Numbered from the stretch's first letter, positions 36,583 through 47,462 are shown. The stretch: DNA of 64,000 nt from JACMNW01 sp963708425 (GCA_963708425.1 OY970206.1:1178001-1242000); one strand, 5' to 3'. The notes: a model not told the origin generated them from the sequence alone. Translations and numbers: made by a program.

Positions 36583-37617
36583 TTGACGGAAACTCCAAAT
36601 CACACAGCCGAACAAGACAGTCTTGGCTGGTCCTCTTTCTTTGGCGATCAACTGGTTGACGGCGAAGACGATGGCTTAGTTCCGATGCGCATCGCCACCG
36701 TCCATAGATCACGCCTGACTGCCAATTTTGGCACAGATACCGTCCGCCTGACTCTGCCAACACATGCCAACACAACTGATTACGCAGTTGGCGACTGGGT
36801 GCTGGCCGATCCGCAAAGCCACCTCCTCCACCGCCGCCTTGCTCGCAAAACCGTGCTGGAACGGCGGCTTGAAGGCGGCAAAATCCCACAACTCATCGCC
36901 GCCAACGTCGACACCCTTTTCATCGTCACCTCGTGCAATGCCGATTTCAATCCGGCCCGTCTGGAGCGCTATCTCGCCTTGGCGAATGAGGCAGGCACCG
37001 ATCCGGTCATCGTGCTGACCAAAGCCGATACGGTCGCCGATGCCGAAGTCTACCTGACCCAAGCCCGCGCATTGCAACGTGGATTGGTTGCGGTTTCACT
37101 CAACGCCAAATCGCCAGACGCCGTGCAAACCTTGGCCCCGTGGTGCAACTGTGGCCAAACCGTCGCCCTGATCGGGTCGTCCGGAGTTGGCAAATCGACC
37201 CTGCTGAACACCCTCGTCGGCCCAGACCAAGACGCGCCACAAGCCACCGGTGGCATCCGCGAAGCCGATGCCAAGGGCCGCCACACCACAACCGCCCGCT
37301 CGCTGCACGCCATTCAAGGTGGCGGTTGGGTGATTGATACTCCCGGCATGCGGTCGCTACATGTCAGCGACGTGGCGTTCGGCATCGACAGCCTGTTTGC
37401 CGAAATCACTGAACTGGCCCCACAATGCCGCTTTCGCGATTGCACCCACGCCCATGAACCCGGCTGTGCGGTGCAAGCAGCGATAAAGGCTGGCAAGTTG
37501 GACGCCGACAGGCTTGAACGCTGGCGGAAACTGCTGGATGAAAACCGAACGAATACGCCGGTCCAAACAGGCGCGCGCGGCAATAAGTCCGCCCCCACTT
37601 GGCCAAAGAAACGCTAA
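36583..37617 (+). CDS. rsgA: ribosome small subunit-dependent GTPase A
   Basis: RsgA is a circularly permuted GTPase for late 30S assembly. In order: an N-terminal OB-fold (RIATVHRSRLTANFG, VGDWVLADP), G4 motif LTKAD, G1 P-loop LIGSSGVGKSTL, G2 region GRHTTTARSLH, G3 DTPGMRS, and a C-terminal zinc site CRFRDCTHAHEPGC. No ATG is in frame near the N-terminus; TTG at 36583 (LTETPNH) is my choice, with an open frame to 36532, which would run into the SRP RNA 3' flank. Start confidence is low, identity high. Confidence 0.92.
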   Translation: MTETPNHTAEQDSLGWSSFFGDQLVDGEDDGLVPMRIATVHRSRLTANFGTDTVRLTLPTHANTTDYAVGDWVLADPQSHLLHRRLARKTVLERRLEGGKIPQLIAANVDTLFIVTSCNADFNPARLERYLALANEAGTDPVIVLTKADTVADAEVYLTQARALQRGLVAVSLNAKSPDAVQTLAPWCNCGQTVALIGSSGVGKSTLLNTLVGPDQDAPQATGGIREADAKGRHTTTARSLHAIQGGGWVIDTPGMRSLHVSDVAFGIDSLFAEITELAPQCRFRDCTHAHEPGCAVQAAIKAGKLDADRLERWRKLLDENRTNTPVQTGARGNKSAPTWPKKR

Positions 37618-37687
37618 GCCGCCCTATCTGGGTGGACGCTCTGGCAACCCACGCCTAGTCTATAAATTCTGATTCTCGTGAGGATAA

Positions 37688-39433
<1,746 letters not shown>

Positions 39434-39445
39434 AAGGGCAAGACG

Positions 39446-39790
39446 ATGCTGAAAGGCTTGGGCGGACTTGGCGATATGGCCAAGATGATGAAGGCGGCGC
39501 AGGACTTGCAGGGCAAGATGGCGAGCCTGCAGGAAGACATGGCGAAGATCGTGGTTGTTGGCGAATCCGGCGGCGGGCTGGTAAAAGCGCGGGCGACGGC
39601 AAAAGGGGATTTGACGGGGCTGGAGATTGATCCTTCGATCTTTGTTGCGTCCGAGAAAGAGGTTGTGGAAGACCTGATCCTGGCCGCGATCAAGGACGCG
39701 CAGGGGAAGGCCGCGATCCGCAATCAACAGGAAATGAGCAAGCTGACTGAAGGTCTGGGCCTGCCGCCGGGCATGAAGCTGCCGTTTTGA
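39446..39790 (+). CDS. ybaB: nucleoid-associated protein, YbaB/EbfC family
   Basis: A 114-residue DNA-binding protein ([20 protein letters not shown]) with a long N-terminal helix ([17 protein letters not shown]), a Gly-rich turn [20 protein letters not shown] and a C-terminal helix ending in [11 protein letters not shown], all typical. It forms dimers that bind and bend DNA. It overlaps the recR start by one base (TGATG), the usual coupling in this cassette. Confidence 0.96.
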   Translation: MLKGLGGLGDMAKMMKAAQDLQGKMASLQEDMAKIVVVGESGGGLVKARATAKGDLTGLEIDPSIFVASEKEVVEDLILAAIKDAQGKAAIRNQQEMSKLTEGLGLPPGMKLPF

Positions 39791-40389
39791 TGCGCAACGC
39801 CGTCTCTGACATTGAAACGCTGATCGATCTGATGGCGCGGCTGCCGGGGCTTGGGCCGCGGTCGGCGCGGCGGGCGGTTTTGATGCTGTTGAAACGCCGC
39901 GATGGGGTGATGGCTCCGCTTGCGCAGATTATGGCCGAGGTGGCCGCTTCGGCCCGGGATTGTTCGCGGTGCGGCAATATCTGTTCGGCGGAGGTCTGCG
40001 ATATCTGTGCCGATCCGAGGCGGGCTACGGGCGAGATTTGTGTGGTCGAAGACGTCGCTGATTTGTGGGCGATGGAGCGGGGGGGGGCCTTTCGGGGCCG
40101 CTATCATGTTCTGGGCGGGACTTTGTCGGCGCTGGATTCTGTCGGGCCGGAGGAATTGCGGATTCCGCTGCTTCTGGATCGGATGGGGGAGGAGGGGGTG
40201 ACGGAGGTTATTCTGGCTTTGAATGCCACCGTGGATGGGCAAACGACGGCCCATTATATTGCGGATGTTTTGGCTGGGTTTGATATTTCGATCACCTCGC
40301 TGGCTCAGGGGGTGCCGATTGGGGGGGAGCTGGATTATCTGGATGACGGGACAATCGGGGCGGCTTTGAAGGCCCGAAAGAAGTTTTGA
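39790..40389 (+). CDS. recR: recombination mediator protein RecR
   Basis: RecR works with RecF and RecO to load RecA at gaps. The 199-residue protein shows a helix-hairpin-helix ([20 protein letters not shown]), a four-Cys zinc finger [16 protein letters not shown] and a Toprim domain with [15 protein letters not shown] and [16 protein letters not shown] is in frame one codon earlier; the ATG at 39790 is taken. Codons here shift to G-ending forms compared with the genes further left, as does everything to the right. Confidence 0.97.
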   Translation: MRNAVSDIETLIDLMARLPGLGPRSARRAVLMLLKRRDGVMAPLAQIMAEVAASARDCSRCGNICSAEVCDICADPRRATGEICVVEDVADLWAMERGGAFRGRYHVLGGTLSALDSVGPEELRIPLLLDRMGEEGVTEVILALNATVDGQTTAHYIADVLAGFDISITSLAQGVPIGGELDYLDDGTIGAALKARKKF

Positions 40390-40394
40390 GGAGT

Positions 40395-40424
40395 GTGTTA
40401 CCGGGTGGGTAACACGCGTGTTAC
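40395..40424. repeat. palindrome GTAACACGCGTGTTAC (copy 2) with a third half-site
   Basis: The 16-bp palindrome at 40409-40424 is identical to the core of the copy at 13684-13699. Here a further half-site GTGTTACC (40395-40402) pairs with GGTAACAC (40408-40415), so three half-sites in alternating orientation lie within 30 bp, directly behind the recR stop. Confidence 0.75.
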
Positions 40425-40743
40425 GATTGTTAATGCGTTGGTTTTGTTGGTTTTTGTGAGTTTTGTTAAGGAGTTGTTAGGAGTTTTGGAGCGGACCAGT
40501 TGACCGGGAAATTAGCACCATCCACGCGAGCAAGTGCATAGTTGCTGCCAAAAAAGTGTGACGTCCTATCGGATTTTTTAACATGGCTTACTTTGACGAC
40601 CGGTTGTCTCTTCACGATCAGAACCGGCCAAACAACTTAAGACTCCGAATGGCCGCAGCCAGCCCTATGCAGCCATTCCCGTTCTTACTTCGGAGAGTTC
40701 CGCAGTTTGGTGTGAAAAGAAGTGTACGCTAAGCAGGGGAATT
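40425..40743. other. non-coding region between recR and the sensor kinase
   Basis: The gap between the recR and kinase stops is 354 nt. After the palindrome there is a G/T-rich stretch (40425-40490) with repeated GTTTTG and GTTAGGAG words, then about 250 nt without an open frame longer than a few tens of codons. I see no RNA gene or transposase remnant in it. Confidence 0.6.
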
Positions 40744-42684
40744 TCAGTAAGGGTCTGGCGATTGAGTATTATCAAGAACTTCAATAGTTCCTGTCAAATT
40801 CAACACAACCCCATCAGATGCGTAATGCAACTTAGCGGTGCCATCAAAGTAAGTGCTCACGATTTTCTCGATCAGGATGCTGCCGAAGCCGCTGTGCTGA
40901 GGCGGGCTGACCGCCGGTCCGCCGCTTTCTTGCCAATTGAAGTAAAACTGCCCGTTTGGTCCGATACCCCAATCAATTGTAACTTGGCCATGGCTGTCCG
41001 AAAGTGCCCCATATTTGGTGGCGTTGGTAGCAAGTTCGTGCAGCGCCAACGATAAGCCCAGACCCTGTTTGCCGTTGATATTGACCATTGGACCATTTAT
41101 GACAAAGCGCCCTTCACCGGTGCGGTGGGGCAGCAAAGCTGCTTCAACGACTTCGTGGATGTCCATTTTGTCGGTGACAGATTTCGTCAGTATGCTCTGA
41201 GCGCCGGCAAGTGCGCGCACCCGGCCGGTCAGAGTCTCACGAGCGGCATCCACCGACGTCGCTTTGCGCAGAGTCTGGTTGATCACGGAACTAACCAGGG
41301 TGAAGGAATTATTCAACCGGTGCGAAAGTTCTTGCATCAGATGCTCGCGATCTTCCTCGATCTGTTTCAGGTAAGTCAGGTCGCGCGAAACCGCCAAGAT
41401 GCGTTCGGGTTGGCCCTGTGAGTTTAACATCGGGGTAACGCGAACGTCCCAGTATCGTCGATTTCCGGCGAAGGTATCAGAGTACACTTGAAATCCGCTT
41501 GGTTGGCCCTTTTTTGCAAGCTCCACGGATTTCATGACCTCGTGAGCATCTATGTCTGCCCAAAAGTCCGTCCAATTGCTGCCGTCCAATTTCTTGCCAT
41601 CCGGCACTTCCAACAGCAAGCGCCCGTTATCGTTTATGTATTCCACTCGCCCTTCGAGATCGAGAACTTTGACGCAGTCCGGCGATGCTTTCAACACCGA
41701 GCGCAGGAATTGTTCGCTGATCTGCAAAGCTGTCATCGCCCGAACGCTGTCTGTGACGTCGACTCCTTCGACAAAAACTCCGGTCACACTGCCAGCGGTG
41801 TTGCACACGGGTTGGTAGACAAAGTCTACAAAGCGTTCTTCCATCGGATGGTCCCGCACCTTTTGCAGCAGCAATGGTGACGCTTTGGAGGTAACGGCCT
41901 TTCCTGTTGTCAGAACGGAGTCGAGCATTTCAAAATAGCCTTGACCTTGTGCATCGGGAAATGCAGTTCGAATAGGTTTTCCAATGATATCCCTATCACC
42001 GACGAGCCGAACGAAAGACGGATTGACGAATTCAAAGGTGTGGTCCGGTCCGTCTAGCTTGGCGATAAAACTGGGGGCCTGTTCAAACATTTGCCGCAGC
42101 AAGGCGCGTTCATGTGCCAGATCCCGCTTTAGAAATACTTCTTGCGTTATTTCGGCACAGGCACAAAAAAGCCCAATAACATCGCCTTGTTCGTTTCGAA
42201 GCGGGTTATACGAGAACGAAAAGTGCGCCTCTTCGGGAAAGCCGTTGCGATGCATCAAAAGCTCGATGTCATCCATATGGATGGATTCACCGGCGTAGAC
42301 GCGCCTAACCAAATCTCCGACCACATTCCAAATATCATACCAAACCTCAGCCATAGGGGCGCCAAGCGATGCCGGGTGCCGTTTGCCGCACAGCTGCGCA
42401 TACCCGTCGTTGTAAAGCATCGAATGTTTGGGTCCCCACACCATGAACATTGGTTGGCGTGAACCCAAAATGATCGTGACCGTTGCTTGCACGAGCGATG
42501 GCCAAGATGCCGGTTGGCCAAGGGGATGTTTTGACCAATCGATCTGGCGCAGCAACGCGCCAACGTGACCGCCGCCTTGAAGAAACCACGGGGTGTCAAG
42601 AAGCGTGGGATTACCTGATGATGACAATGCCACAATCCTCTTGTTGAAATGAACGACAATGACGAATTGCTGAAGGGTAGGCAT
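40744..42684 (-). CDS. PAS-domain sensor histidine kinase, HWE/HisKA_2 family
   Basis: A kinase of about 646 residues. Three PAS-like sensor domains (one with QPMFMVWGPKHSMLYNDGYA, one with FEFVNPSFVRLVGDRDIIGK, one with DCVKVLDLEGRVEYINDNGR) precede the H-box ELSHRLNNSFTLVSSVINQT and an ATPase domain with LALHELATNATKYGALS and GFGSILIEKIV. No transmembrane helix and no LOV cysteine motif, so it is a soluble sensor of unknown signal. Starts at 42684 (ATG), 42633 (GTG) and 42627 (TTG with AAGAGGA 8 nt upstream) are possible. No response regulator is adjacent. Confidence 0.85.
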   Translation of the reverse strand: MPTLQQFVIVVHFNKRIVALSSSGNPTLLDTPWFLQGGGHVGALLRQIDWSKHPLGQPASWPSLVQATVTIILGSRQPMFMVWGPKHSMLYNDGYAQLCGKRHPASLGAPMAEVWYDIWNVVGDLVRRVYAGESIHMDDIELLMHRNGFPEEAHFSFSYNPLRNEQGDVIGLFCACAEITQEVFLKRDLAHERALLRQMFEQAPSFIAKLDGPDHTFEFVNPSFVRLVGDRDIIGKPIRTAFPDAQGQGYFEMLDSVLTTGKAVTSKASPLLLQKVRDHPMEERFVDFVYQPVCNTAGSVTGVFVEGVDVTDSVRAMTALQISEQFLRSVLKASPDCVKVLDLEGRVEYINDNGRLLLEVPDGKKLDGSNWTDFWADIDAHEVMKSVELAKKGQPSGFQVYSDTFAGNRRYWDVRVTPMLNSQGQPERILAVSRDLTYLKQIEEDREHLMQELSHRLNNSFTLVSSVINQTLRKATSVDAARETLTGRVRALAGAQSILTKSVTDKMDIHEVVEAALLPHRTGEGRFVINGPMVNINGKQGLGLSLALHELATNATKYGALSDSHGQVTIDWGIGPNGQFYFNWQESGGPAVSPPQHSGFGSILIEKIVSTYFDGTAKLHYASDGVVLNLTGTIEVLDNTQSPDPY

Positions 42685-42845
42685 CTGTCGAACACGGATT
42701 AGGACATGTTTTTTGCGATGCGGCAACTAAAACAGAACACTCGACATGGCCTACCGTGCGGCTGGTTGGGACCGCGCTTGCCCGGACAACCGGGCGCCAC
42801 CCATTTGACGCGTGGCAAAACGGGTAAGTGGAGGTGGTGCAACCC

Positions 42846-42877
<32 letters not shown>

Positions 42878-42903
42878 TTTGGGCTGACCCTGTGGCGCGG
42901 CAA

Positions 42904-43662
42904 TCAGCGCTTTTTATCGTCGTCTTCGTCCTCGTCGTCTTCATCGTCGTCTTCGGGCAGGTTGAAGAAGCTTTCGGCGTCGGAATAGTCTGCCGGGCTT
43001 TCCTCTTTGGTCGGTTTGGCGAATTGCGACAGGGCGTCGAGGCCGGAGGCGGTTTTGGGGTCTGTGGCCATGCCGAGCGATTGTTCGGTGGACACCAGTT
43101 TGCGGCGTTCGTCATCTGACATGACAGCACCATCGGGGTTTTTCTTGCGGGCGGCGACTTGCACGGCGGCGTCAAGTTCTGACTGGCGGCACAGGCCGAG
43201 GGCGACCGGATCGATCGGCTGGATGTTGTTGATGTTCCAGTGGCTGCGTTCGCGGATGGTCAGGATGGTGGGCTTGGTGGTGCCGACCAGCTTGCCGATC
43301 TGGCCATCTGTCAGTTCGGGGTGGAATTTGACCAGCCACAGGATCGCTGCCGGGCGATCCTGGCGTTTGGACAGCGGGGTATAGCGCGGGCCGCGGCGCT
43401 TTTCTTCGCCCACGGCGGAGGCGATGAATTTCAGCTTCAGGTGATACGTCGGGTCTTTTTGACCACGCTCAATTTCAATCGGGTCCAGCTGGTTGTTGGC
43501 GACGGGATCGAAGCCTTTGACGCCAGTGGCCACGTCGCCGTCGGCGATGCCCTGAATTTCAAGCTCGTGCATGCCGCAGAAATCGGCGACCTGTTTGAAG
43601 GTCAGCGTGGTGTTATCAACCAGCCAGACGGCAGTGGCTTTGGCCATGAGCGGCTTGTTCAT
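42904..43662 (-). CDS. trcR: cell cycle transcriptional regulator TrcR (DUF1013)
   Basis: A 252-residue DUF1013 protein. Near the N-terminus it has AVWLVDNTTLTFKQVADFCG and MHELEIQGIADGDVATGVKG, then RPAAILWLVKFHPELTDGQI with a helix-turn-helix look, and GTTKPTILTIRERSHWN. The C-terminus is strongly acidic (NLPEDDDEDDEDEDDDKKR). In Caulobacterales and Rhizobiales this family is linked to cell-cycle transcription; direct DNA binding here is inferred. It is single with its own terminator. Confidence 0.92.
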   Translation of the reverse strand: MNKPLMAKATAVWLVDNTTLTFKQVADFCGMHELEIQGIADGDVATGVKGFDPVANNQLDPIEIERGQKDPTYHLKLKFIASAVGEEKRRGPRYTPLSKRQDRPAAILWLVKFHPELTDGQIGKLVGTTKPTILTIRERSHWNINNIQPIDPVALGLCRQSELDAAVQVAARKKNPDGAVMSDDERRKLVSTEQSLGMATDPKTASGLDALSQFAKPTKEESPADYSDAESFFNLPEDDDEDDEDEDDDKKR

Positions 43663-43825
43663 CGGTTTGGTCCTTTGGTTTGCCTGCGACTACGGGGTGC
43701 AGGTCGGCGGGCCTTTACAAATCTTTCTTGGGCCGGGAAAACGGCTGCAAGGCTTTCCTTGCGTCTTCTCGGTTTCGGGAAGTTGAGGGGTATATAGTCG
43801 TGATCCCGAGTGGAGGAAAGAGCAA

Positions 43826-44464
43826 ATGCGTCATGTTATTGTTGGGCTGATGATGGCGTGGCTGGCCGGGGCGGCATGGGCGGAAGGTGAGCGGGCGGGC
43901 GAGTTTGACTATTACGTGATGTCGCTGTCATGGTCGCCGAATTGGTGTGCCGAAACGGGGGATGCGCGCGGCGATCCGCAGTGTGATGCGGGGCGGGGGT
44001 TGAGCTTCACGCTGCACGGGTTGTGGCCGCAGTTTGAGGATGGCTATCCGAGCTATTGCCGGACGGGGGAGCGGGATCCGACGCGCGCCGAGACGGCGGC
44101 GATGGCGGATATCATGGGGGGTGCCGGGTTGGCGTTTTACGAGTGGAAAAAGCATGGGCGCTGTGCGGGGCTGGCGGCGGCGGAGTATTTTGCGGTGTCA
44201 CGACGGGCTTACGGCGCGGTGGTGATACCGGAGGTGTTTCGGGGGCTGGGGCGGGATGTGGAATTGCCGGCATCGGTGGTGGAGGACGCGTTTCTGGAGG
44301 CCAATCCGGGGTTGGCGCGGGATATGGTGACAGTGACCTGCGATGCCGGGATGATCGAGGAAGTGCGGGTGTGTTTGACGAAGGATATTGGGTTTCGCAC
44401 CTGTGGGGATGATGTGGTGCGGGATTGCAGGTTGCAGGATGCGGTGATGGAGGCGGTGCGCTAG
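43826..44464 (+). CDS. ribonuclease T2 family protein, secreted
   Basis: A 212-residue extracytoplasmic RNase. Signal peptide 1-19 (cleavage after AAWA), then the two active-site blocks: LHGLWPQ at 63-69 with His64, and EWKKHGRC at 106-113 with Glu106 and His110. Both are intact, so activity is expected: non-specific RNA cleavage through 2',3'-cyclic phosphates. Several Cys pairs imply disulfides. A ribosome site GGAGGAAAG lies just before the ATG. It might feed the CpdB-like cyclic nucleotide phosphodiesterase of this genome. Confidence 0.93.
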   Translation: MRHVIVGLMMAWLAGAAWAEGERAGEFDYYVMSLSWSPNWCAETGDARGDPQCDAGRGLSFTLHGLWPQFEDGYPSYCRTGERDPTRAETAAMADIMGGAGLAFYEWKKHGRCAGLAAAEYFAVSRRAYGAVVIPEVFRGLGRDVELPASVVEDAFLEANPGLARDMVTVTCDAGMIEEVRVCLTKDIGFRTCGDDVVRDCRLQDAVMEAVR

Positions 44465-44550
44465 GGGGGCTAAGTTGTGGCGGGGATTGGCTTCTTGACT
44501 TGGTGCCGGGTTGCACCGCCTAGTGGGTGTAGCAAGGGACAGGAGACGCC

Positions 44551-45333
44551 ATGCAGGGTTTGCAGATTTTCATTCATGCGGTGCGGCAGGTGTTTGGCAA
44601 CTTTTCGGCGGCGGTGCGGATATCGGGGCTGCTGACGGTGCTGCAAATTGCGCTGGTGTTCGTGCTGGGGGTGCAAGTGATTTATTCGGCCGATGGCGGG
44701 CGGGCGATGATGATGGCGGGAACGTTTCCGTGGGGTCGGGTGGTGCTGTACCTGCTGCTGTCAACGATTGCCGGGCTGTGGATTGCGGTGGCGTGGCATC
44801 GGTATGTGTTGCGCGAAGAGGATAGCGGGGCGGTGATCCCGGCGTGGCATGGCGACCGGATCTGGGCTTATTTCGCCAAGGGGTTCCTGATCGGGTTGGC
44901 GGTGGTTGCTGTGGCGTTTGTGACGGCGCTGATCATCGGGCTGGTGACGGCTGCGATGTTCGGGGGCAGGCAGCTGTCGCTGGGGGCGGTACCGGTGTAC
45001 GGGATTATCGTGGGGTTGCTGATGGCGTGGCCGGTTATTTACGTGTTTTACCGACTTAGCCCGGCGCTGCCAGCAGCGGCATTGGGCGAGCCTTTGGGGC
45101 TGGGTGATGCCTGGCGCAAGATGGCGGGCAAGGGGGGCACGATCTTTGTGCTGGCGCTGATTTCGATTGTTGCGTCGATTATAGTGGGGAGCGGGCCGAT
45201 TTATCTGCTGGGGCTGACAGGTGTGCCGGCGTTTATCTGGGTGGTGATCGTGCAGTGGCTGAGCGTGATGGTGGGGATCAGCGTCATGACGACGCTGTAC
45301 GGGCATTATGTGGAAGGGCGGGCGCTGTTGTAG
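44551..45333 (+). CDS. integral membrane protein of unknown function
   Basis: A 260-residue protein with about six hydrophobic segments (near 24-45, 62-82, 108-135, 145-165, 195-220, 225-247). Cytoplasmic-looking loops carry WHRYVLREEDS and YRLSPALPAAALGEPLGLGD, a layout shared by Rhodobacterales proteins of unknown role. No transport motif is evident. GACAGGAG precedes the ATG. It follows the RNase gene by 86 nt and may be independent. Confidence 0.75.
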   Translation: MQGLQIFIHAVRQVFGNFSAAVRISGLLTVLQIALVFVLGVQVIYSADGGRAMMMAGTFPWGRVVLYLLLSTIAGLWIAVAWHRYVLREEDSGAVIPAWHGDRIWAYFAKGFLIGLAVVAVAFVTALIIGLVTAAMFGGRQLSLGAVPVYGIIVGLLMAWPVIYVFYRLSPALPAAALGEPLGLGDAWRKMAGKGGTIFVLALISIVASIIVGSGPIYLLGLTGVPAFIWVVIVQWLSVMVGISVMTTLYGHYVEGRALL

Positions 45334-45339
45334 GCGGCG

Positions 45340-45445
45340 TTAAAGCGGTTTGCGTTTGATAAGACTCAAACGCGCGCTTTAACCTTTTCTTTTGACGCGC
45401 ATTTTTATCCGAAAACCGTTTCACACTTTTCGGAATGCGCTTTAA
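45340..45445. repeat. structured repeat element, copy 1
   Basis: Bounded by TTAAAGCG (45340-45347) and CGCTTTAA (45438-45445). Inside are a hairpin GCGTTTGA/TCAAACGC (45352-45359, 45366-45373) and a second hairpin: GCGCATT (45397-45403) with AATGCGC (45434-45440), inner CCGAAAA (45409-45415) with TTTTCGG (45427-45433). On the minus strand it starts inside the stop codon of the oxidoreductase gene. Related to the element at 60469-60535. Confidence 0.8.
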
Positions 45446-46434
45446 TCGACCACCCGCAGCACGATTTTGCCGATGTGACCCGAGCTTTCGATGCGCCAGT
45501 GGGCGGCGGCGGCTTGGTCGAGGGCAAACTCGCTGTCGATGACGGGGGCGAAGGCGCCTTTTTGGATCATGGGCCAGACGTGGGTTTCTATTGCCTCGGC
45601 GTAGCGGGCTTTGGCGAGGTCGGATTGCGGGCGCAGAGTTGATCCGGTGATGGTCAGGCGGCGCATCATCACCTCGGCGAAGTTCAGTTCGACTTTGGGG
45701 CCGGTCAGGAAGGCGATCTGCACGAGGCGGCCATCGTCGGCAAGCGCTTTGACGTTGCGGGGCAGATAGCTGCCGCCGACCATATCAAGGATCAGATGCG
45801 CGCCGCCTTCTTTTTGCAGGATATCGACGAAATCTTCCTCGCGGTAGTTGATGGCGCGGTCGGCACCCAACGCCACGCAGGCTTCGCATTTTTCGGCCGA
45901 TCCAGCAGTGGTGAAAACGCGGACACCAAGGGCCTTAGCGATCTGGATGGCGGTTGTGCCGATACCGGACGATCCGCCGTGCACCAAGAAACGCTCGCCT
46001 GCTTTCAGGCCGCCACGGATGACGACGTTGGACCAGACGGTGAAACAGGTTTCGGGCAGGCAGGCGGCATCGCGCAGTGTCATGCCCAACGGCACGGGAA
46101 GTGCATGCGCTTCGTTGGTTAGTGCGTATTCGGCGTAGCCACCGCCCGGCAGCAGCGCGCAGACCGCGTCGCCGACAGCCCAGCGCACAACGCCTGCACC
46201 AACGGCGGCAACGTGGCCCGCCGCCTCCAGCCCCGGCAGGGGGGAGGCGCTGGGCGGCGGGGCGTAGGCCCCTGCCCTTTGCAGCGCGTCGGGGCGGTTG
46301 ACGCCGGCATAGGCGATCTTGATCAGGATCTGGCCATGGCCCGGCACCGGAACCGGAACCGACACAGGTTGCAGCACGTCTGGCCCGCCCGGTTCGGTGA
46401 TTGCCATTGCGAGCATTGCGTGCGGTAGGCTCAT
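45442..46434 (-). CDS. NAD(P)H-quinone oxidoreductase, zeta-crystallin/PIG3-like
   Basis: A 330-residue zinc-independent MDR enzyme. The catalytic domain opens with AMAITEPGGPDVLQPV and ILIKIAYAGVNRPDALQRAG; the NADPH fold shows LVHGGSSGIGTTAIQIAKAL and FTTAGSAEKCEACVALGADR, and ITGSTLRPQSDLAKA marks the PIG3 subgroup. It reduces quinones with NADPH. The stop codon lies at the boundary of a structured repeat. It follows the COQ9-family gene by 12 nt on the same strand, so they are probably one operon. Confidence 0.92.
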   Translation of the reverse strand: MSLPHAMLAMAITEPGGPDVLQPVSVPVPVPGHGQILIKIAYAGVNRPDALQRAGAYAPPPSASPLPGLEAAGHVAAVGAGVVRWAVGDAVCALLPGGGYAEYALTNEAHALPVPLGMTLRDAACLPETCFTVWSNVVIRGGLKAGERFLVHGGSSGIGTTAIQIAKALGVRVFTTAGSAEKCEACVALGADRAINYREEDFVDILQKEGGAHLILDMVGGSYLPRNVKALADDGRLVQIAFLTGPKVELNFAEVMMRRLTITGSTLRPQSDLAKARYAEAIETHVWPMIQKGAFAPVIDSEFALDQAAAAHWRIESSGHIGKIVLRVVD

Positions 46435-46446
46435 CAGGGTCGTCCT

Positions 46447-47148
46447 TTAATTGCGAAAGCGATCCATGAATGAACCGGGCAGGTCATCGGGCATCTTTGG
46501 CGCTTTGATCTTGTCAAACAGGCGTCCGGGGCCAGCGGCGAAGGCCTTGGAAATTGGGTTATCGCGCAGGGATGATTTAAATTTCTCAAACGACAAGACG
46601 TTTTCGATGCGGCGGTCCAGAAACTCCCATGTTGCCTGTTGATCGGGGCTGTCGTCGCCGAGCCAGAACAGCACGGTGGAGCCGTAAACGGCGGACAGGA
46701 CGGCGCGTTTGGAATACCAGTTCAGATCGTTCGAAGTATCGCCAAGCGCCGTCCAGATGGCGTCGGCGGTGCCCCAGATGGCGCGGGCACCGTCGGCGGA
46801 ATGTTGCGGCAGCGCAAACAGTGTGGTGCCACGGCGAACCGCCTCTTTGTCAGATGCCACTTCAAGCCGCAGGCGCACGGCGCGGGCGACTTTTTCGCTG
46901 TAGCGCAGGCCGGTCAGATCTTCGGCGGCGAAGCGTTCGCGCATCAGGGCATCGCCCCGATGATGGTAGGCCAAGGCAAGGTCGACCGCACCGCGCGGGA
47001 ACAGAGCCGCGACCAAAGCGGGGGCTACGCCCAAATCAGCCGTTGCGGCGCGCAGGGTGGCGGCAGACCAGCCGTCAAAGGCCACATGCGGCAATGCGGC
47101 ATCAAGAACCGCGTCTTTTGCATGGTCCATCGTGTTTGTTTGATCCAT
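46447..47148 (-). CDS. COQ9 family protein (rpsU-divergent)
   Basis: A 233-residue protein with the COQ9 layout: an N-terminal TetR-like helical part (AVLDAALPHVAFDGWSAATL, LFPRGAVDLALAYHHRGDAL) and a C-terminal lipid-binding region (NDLNWYSKRAVLSAVYGSTV, LFWLGDDSPDQQATWEFLDR). COQ9 proteins present ubiquinone precursors to COQ7. GGAGGG lies 4 nt before the ATG at 47148. The divergent partner is rpsU, the arrangement from which the family took its old name. Confidence 0.92.
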   Translation of the reverse strand: MDQTNTMDHAKDAVLDAALPHVAFDGWSAATLRAATADLGVAPALVAALFPRGAVDLALAYHHRGDALMRERFAAEDLTGLRYSEKVARAVRLRLEVASDKEAVRRGTTLFALPQHSADGARAIWGTADAIWTALGDTSNDLNWYSKRAVLSAVYGSTVLFWLGDDSPDQQATWEFLDRRIENVLSFEKFKSSLRDNPISKAFAAGPGRLFDKIKAPKMPDDLPGSFMDRFRN

Positions 47149-47255
47149 AGCACCCTCCGTTCCGCGATTGGTAGACAAGCGGGGATTGCTTTGTTATAGC
47201 CCGCCAGCCTGCACATCAAAGTGCAACTTTAACCTAGGAAGGTGGTGACAACCAC

Positions 47256-47462
47256 ATGCAGGTCAGCGTCCGCGACAATAACGTCGAGCAAGCCCTTCGG
47301 GCTTTGAAGAAAAAGCTCCAGCGCGAAGGCGTTTTCCGCGAAATGAAGCTTAAGCAACATTTCGAGAAACCGTCCGTTAAGAAAGCCCGCGAGCAAGCCG
47401 AAGCGATCCGGCGTGCGCGCAAGCTAGCACGCAAAAAGCTACAGCGCGAAGGCGGTCTTTGA
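47256..47462 (+). CDS. rpsU: 30S ribosomal protein S21
   Basis: A 68-residue basic protein: [20 protein letters not shown], then [20 protein letters not shown] and an Arg/Lys-rich tail, the full S21 sequence pattern. AGGAAGGTGG precedes the ATG. Divergent from the COQ9-family gene with 107 nt between the starts, which must hold both promoters. Confidence 0.98.
   Translation: MQVSVRDNNVEQALRALKKKLQREGVFREMKLKQHFEKPSVKKAREQAEAIRRARKLARKKLQREGGL

Noticed and set aside
40560..40740. Remnant of a broken gene between recR and the kinase
   Set aside because: No frame of useful length and no recognisable protein motif in six frames.
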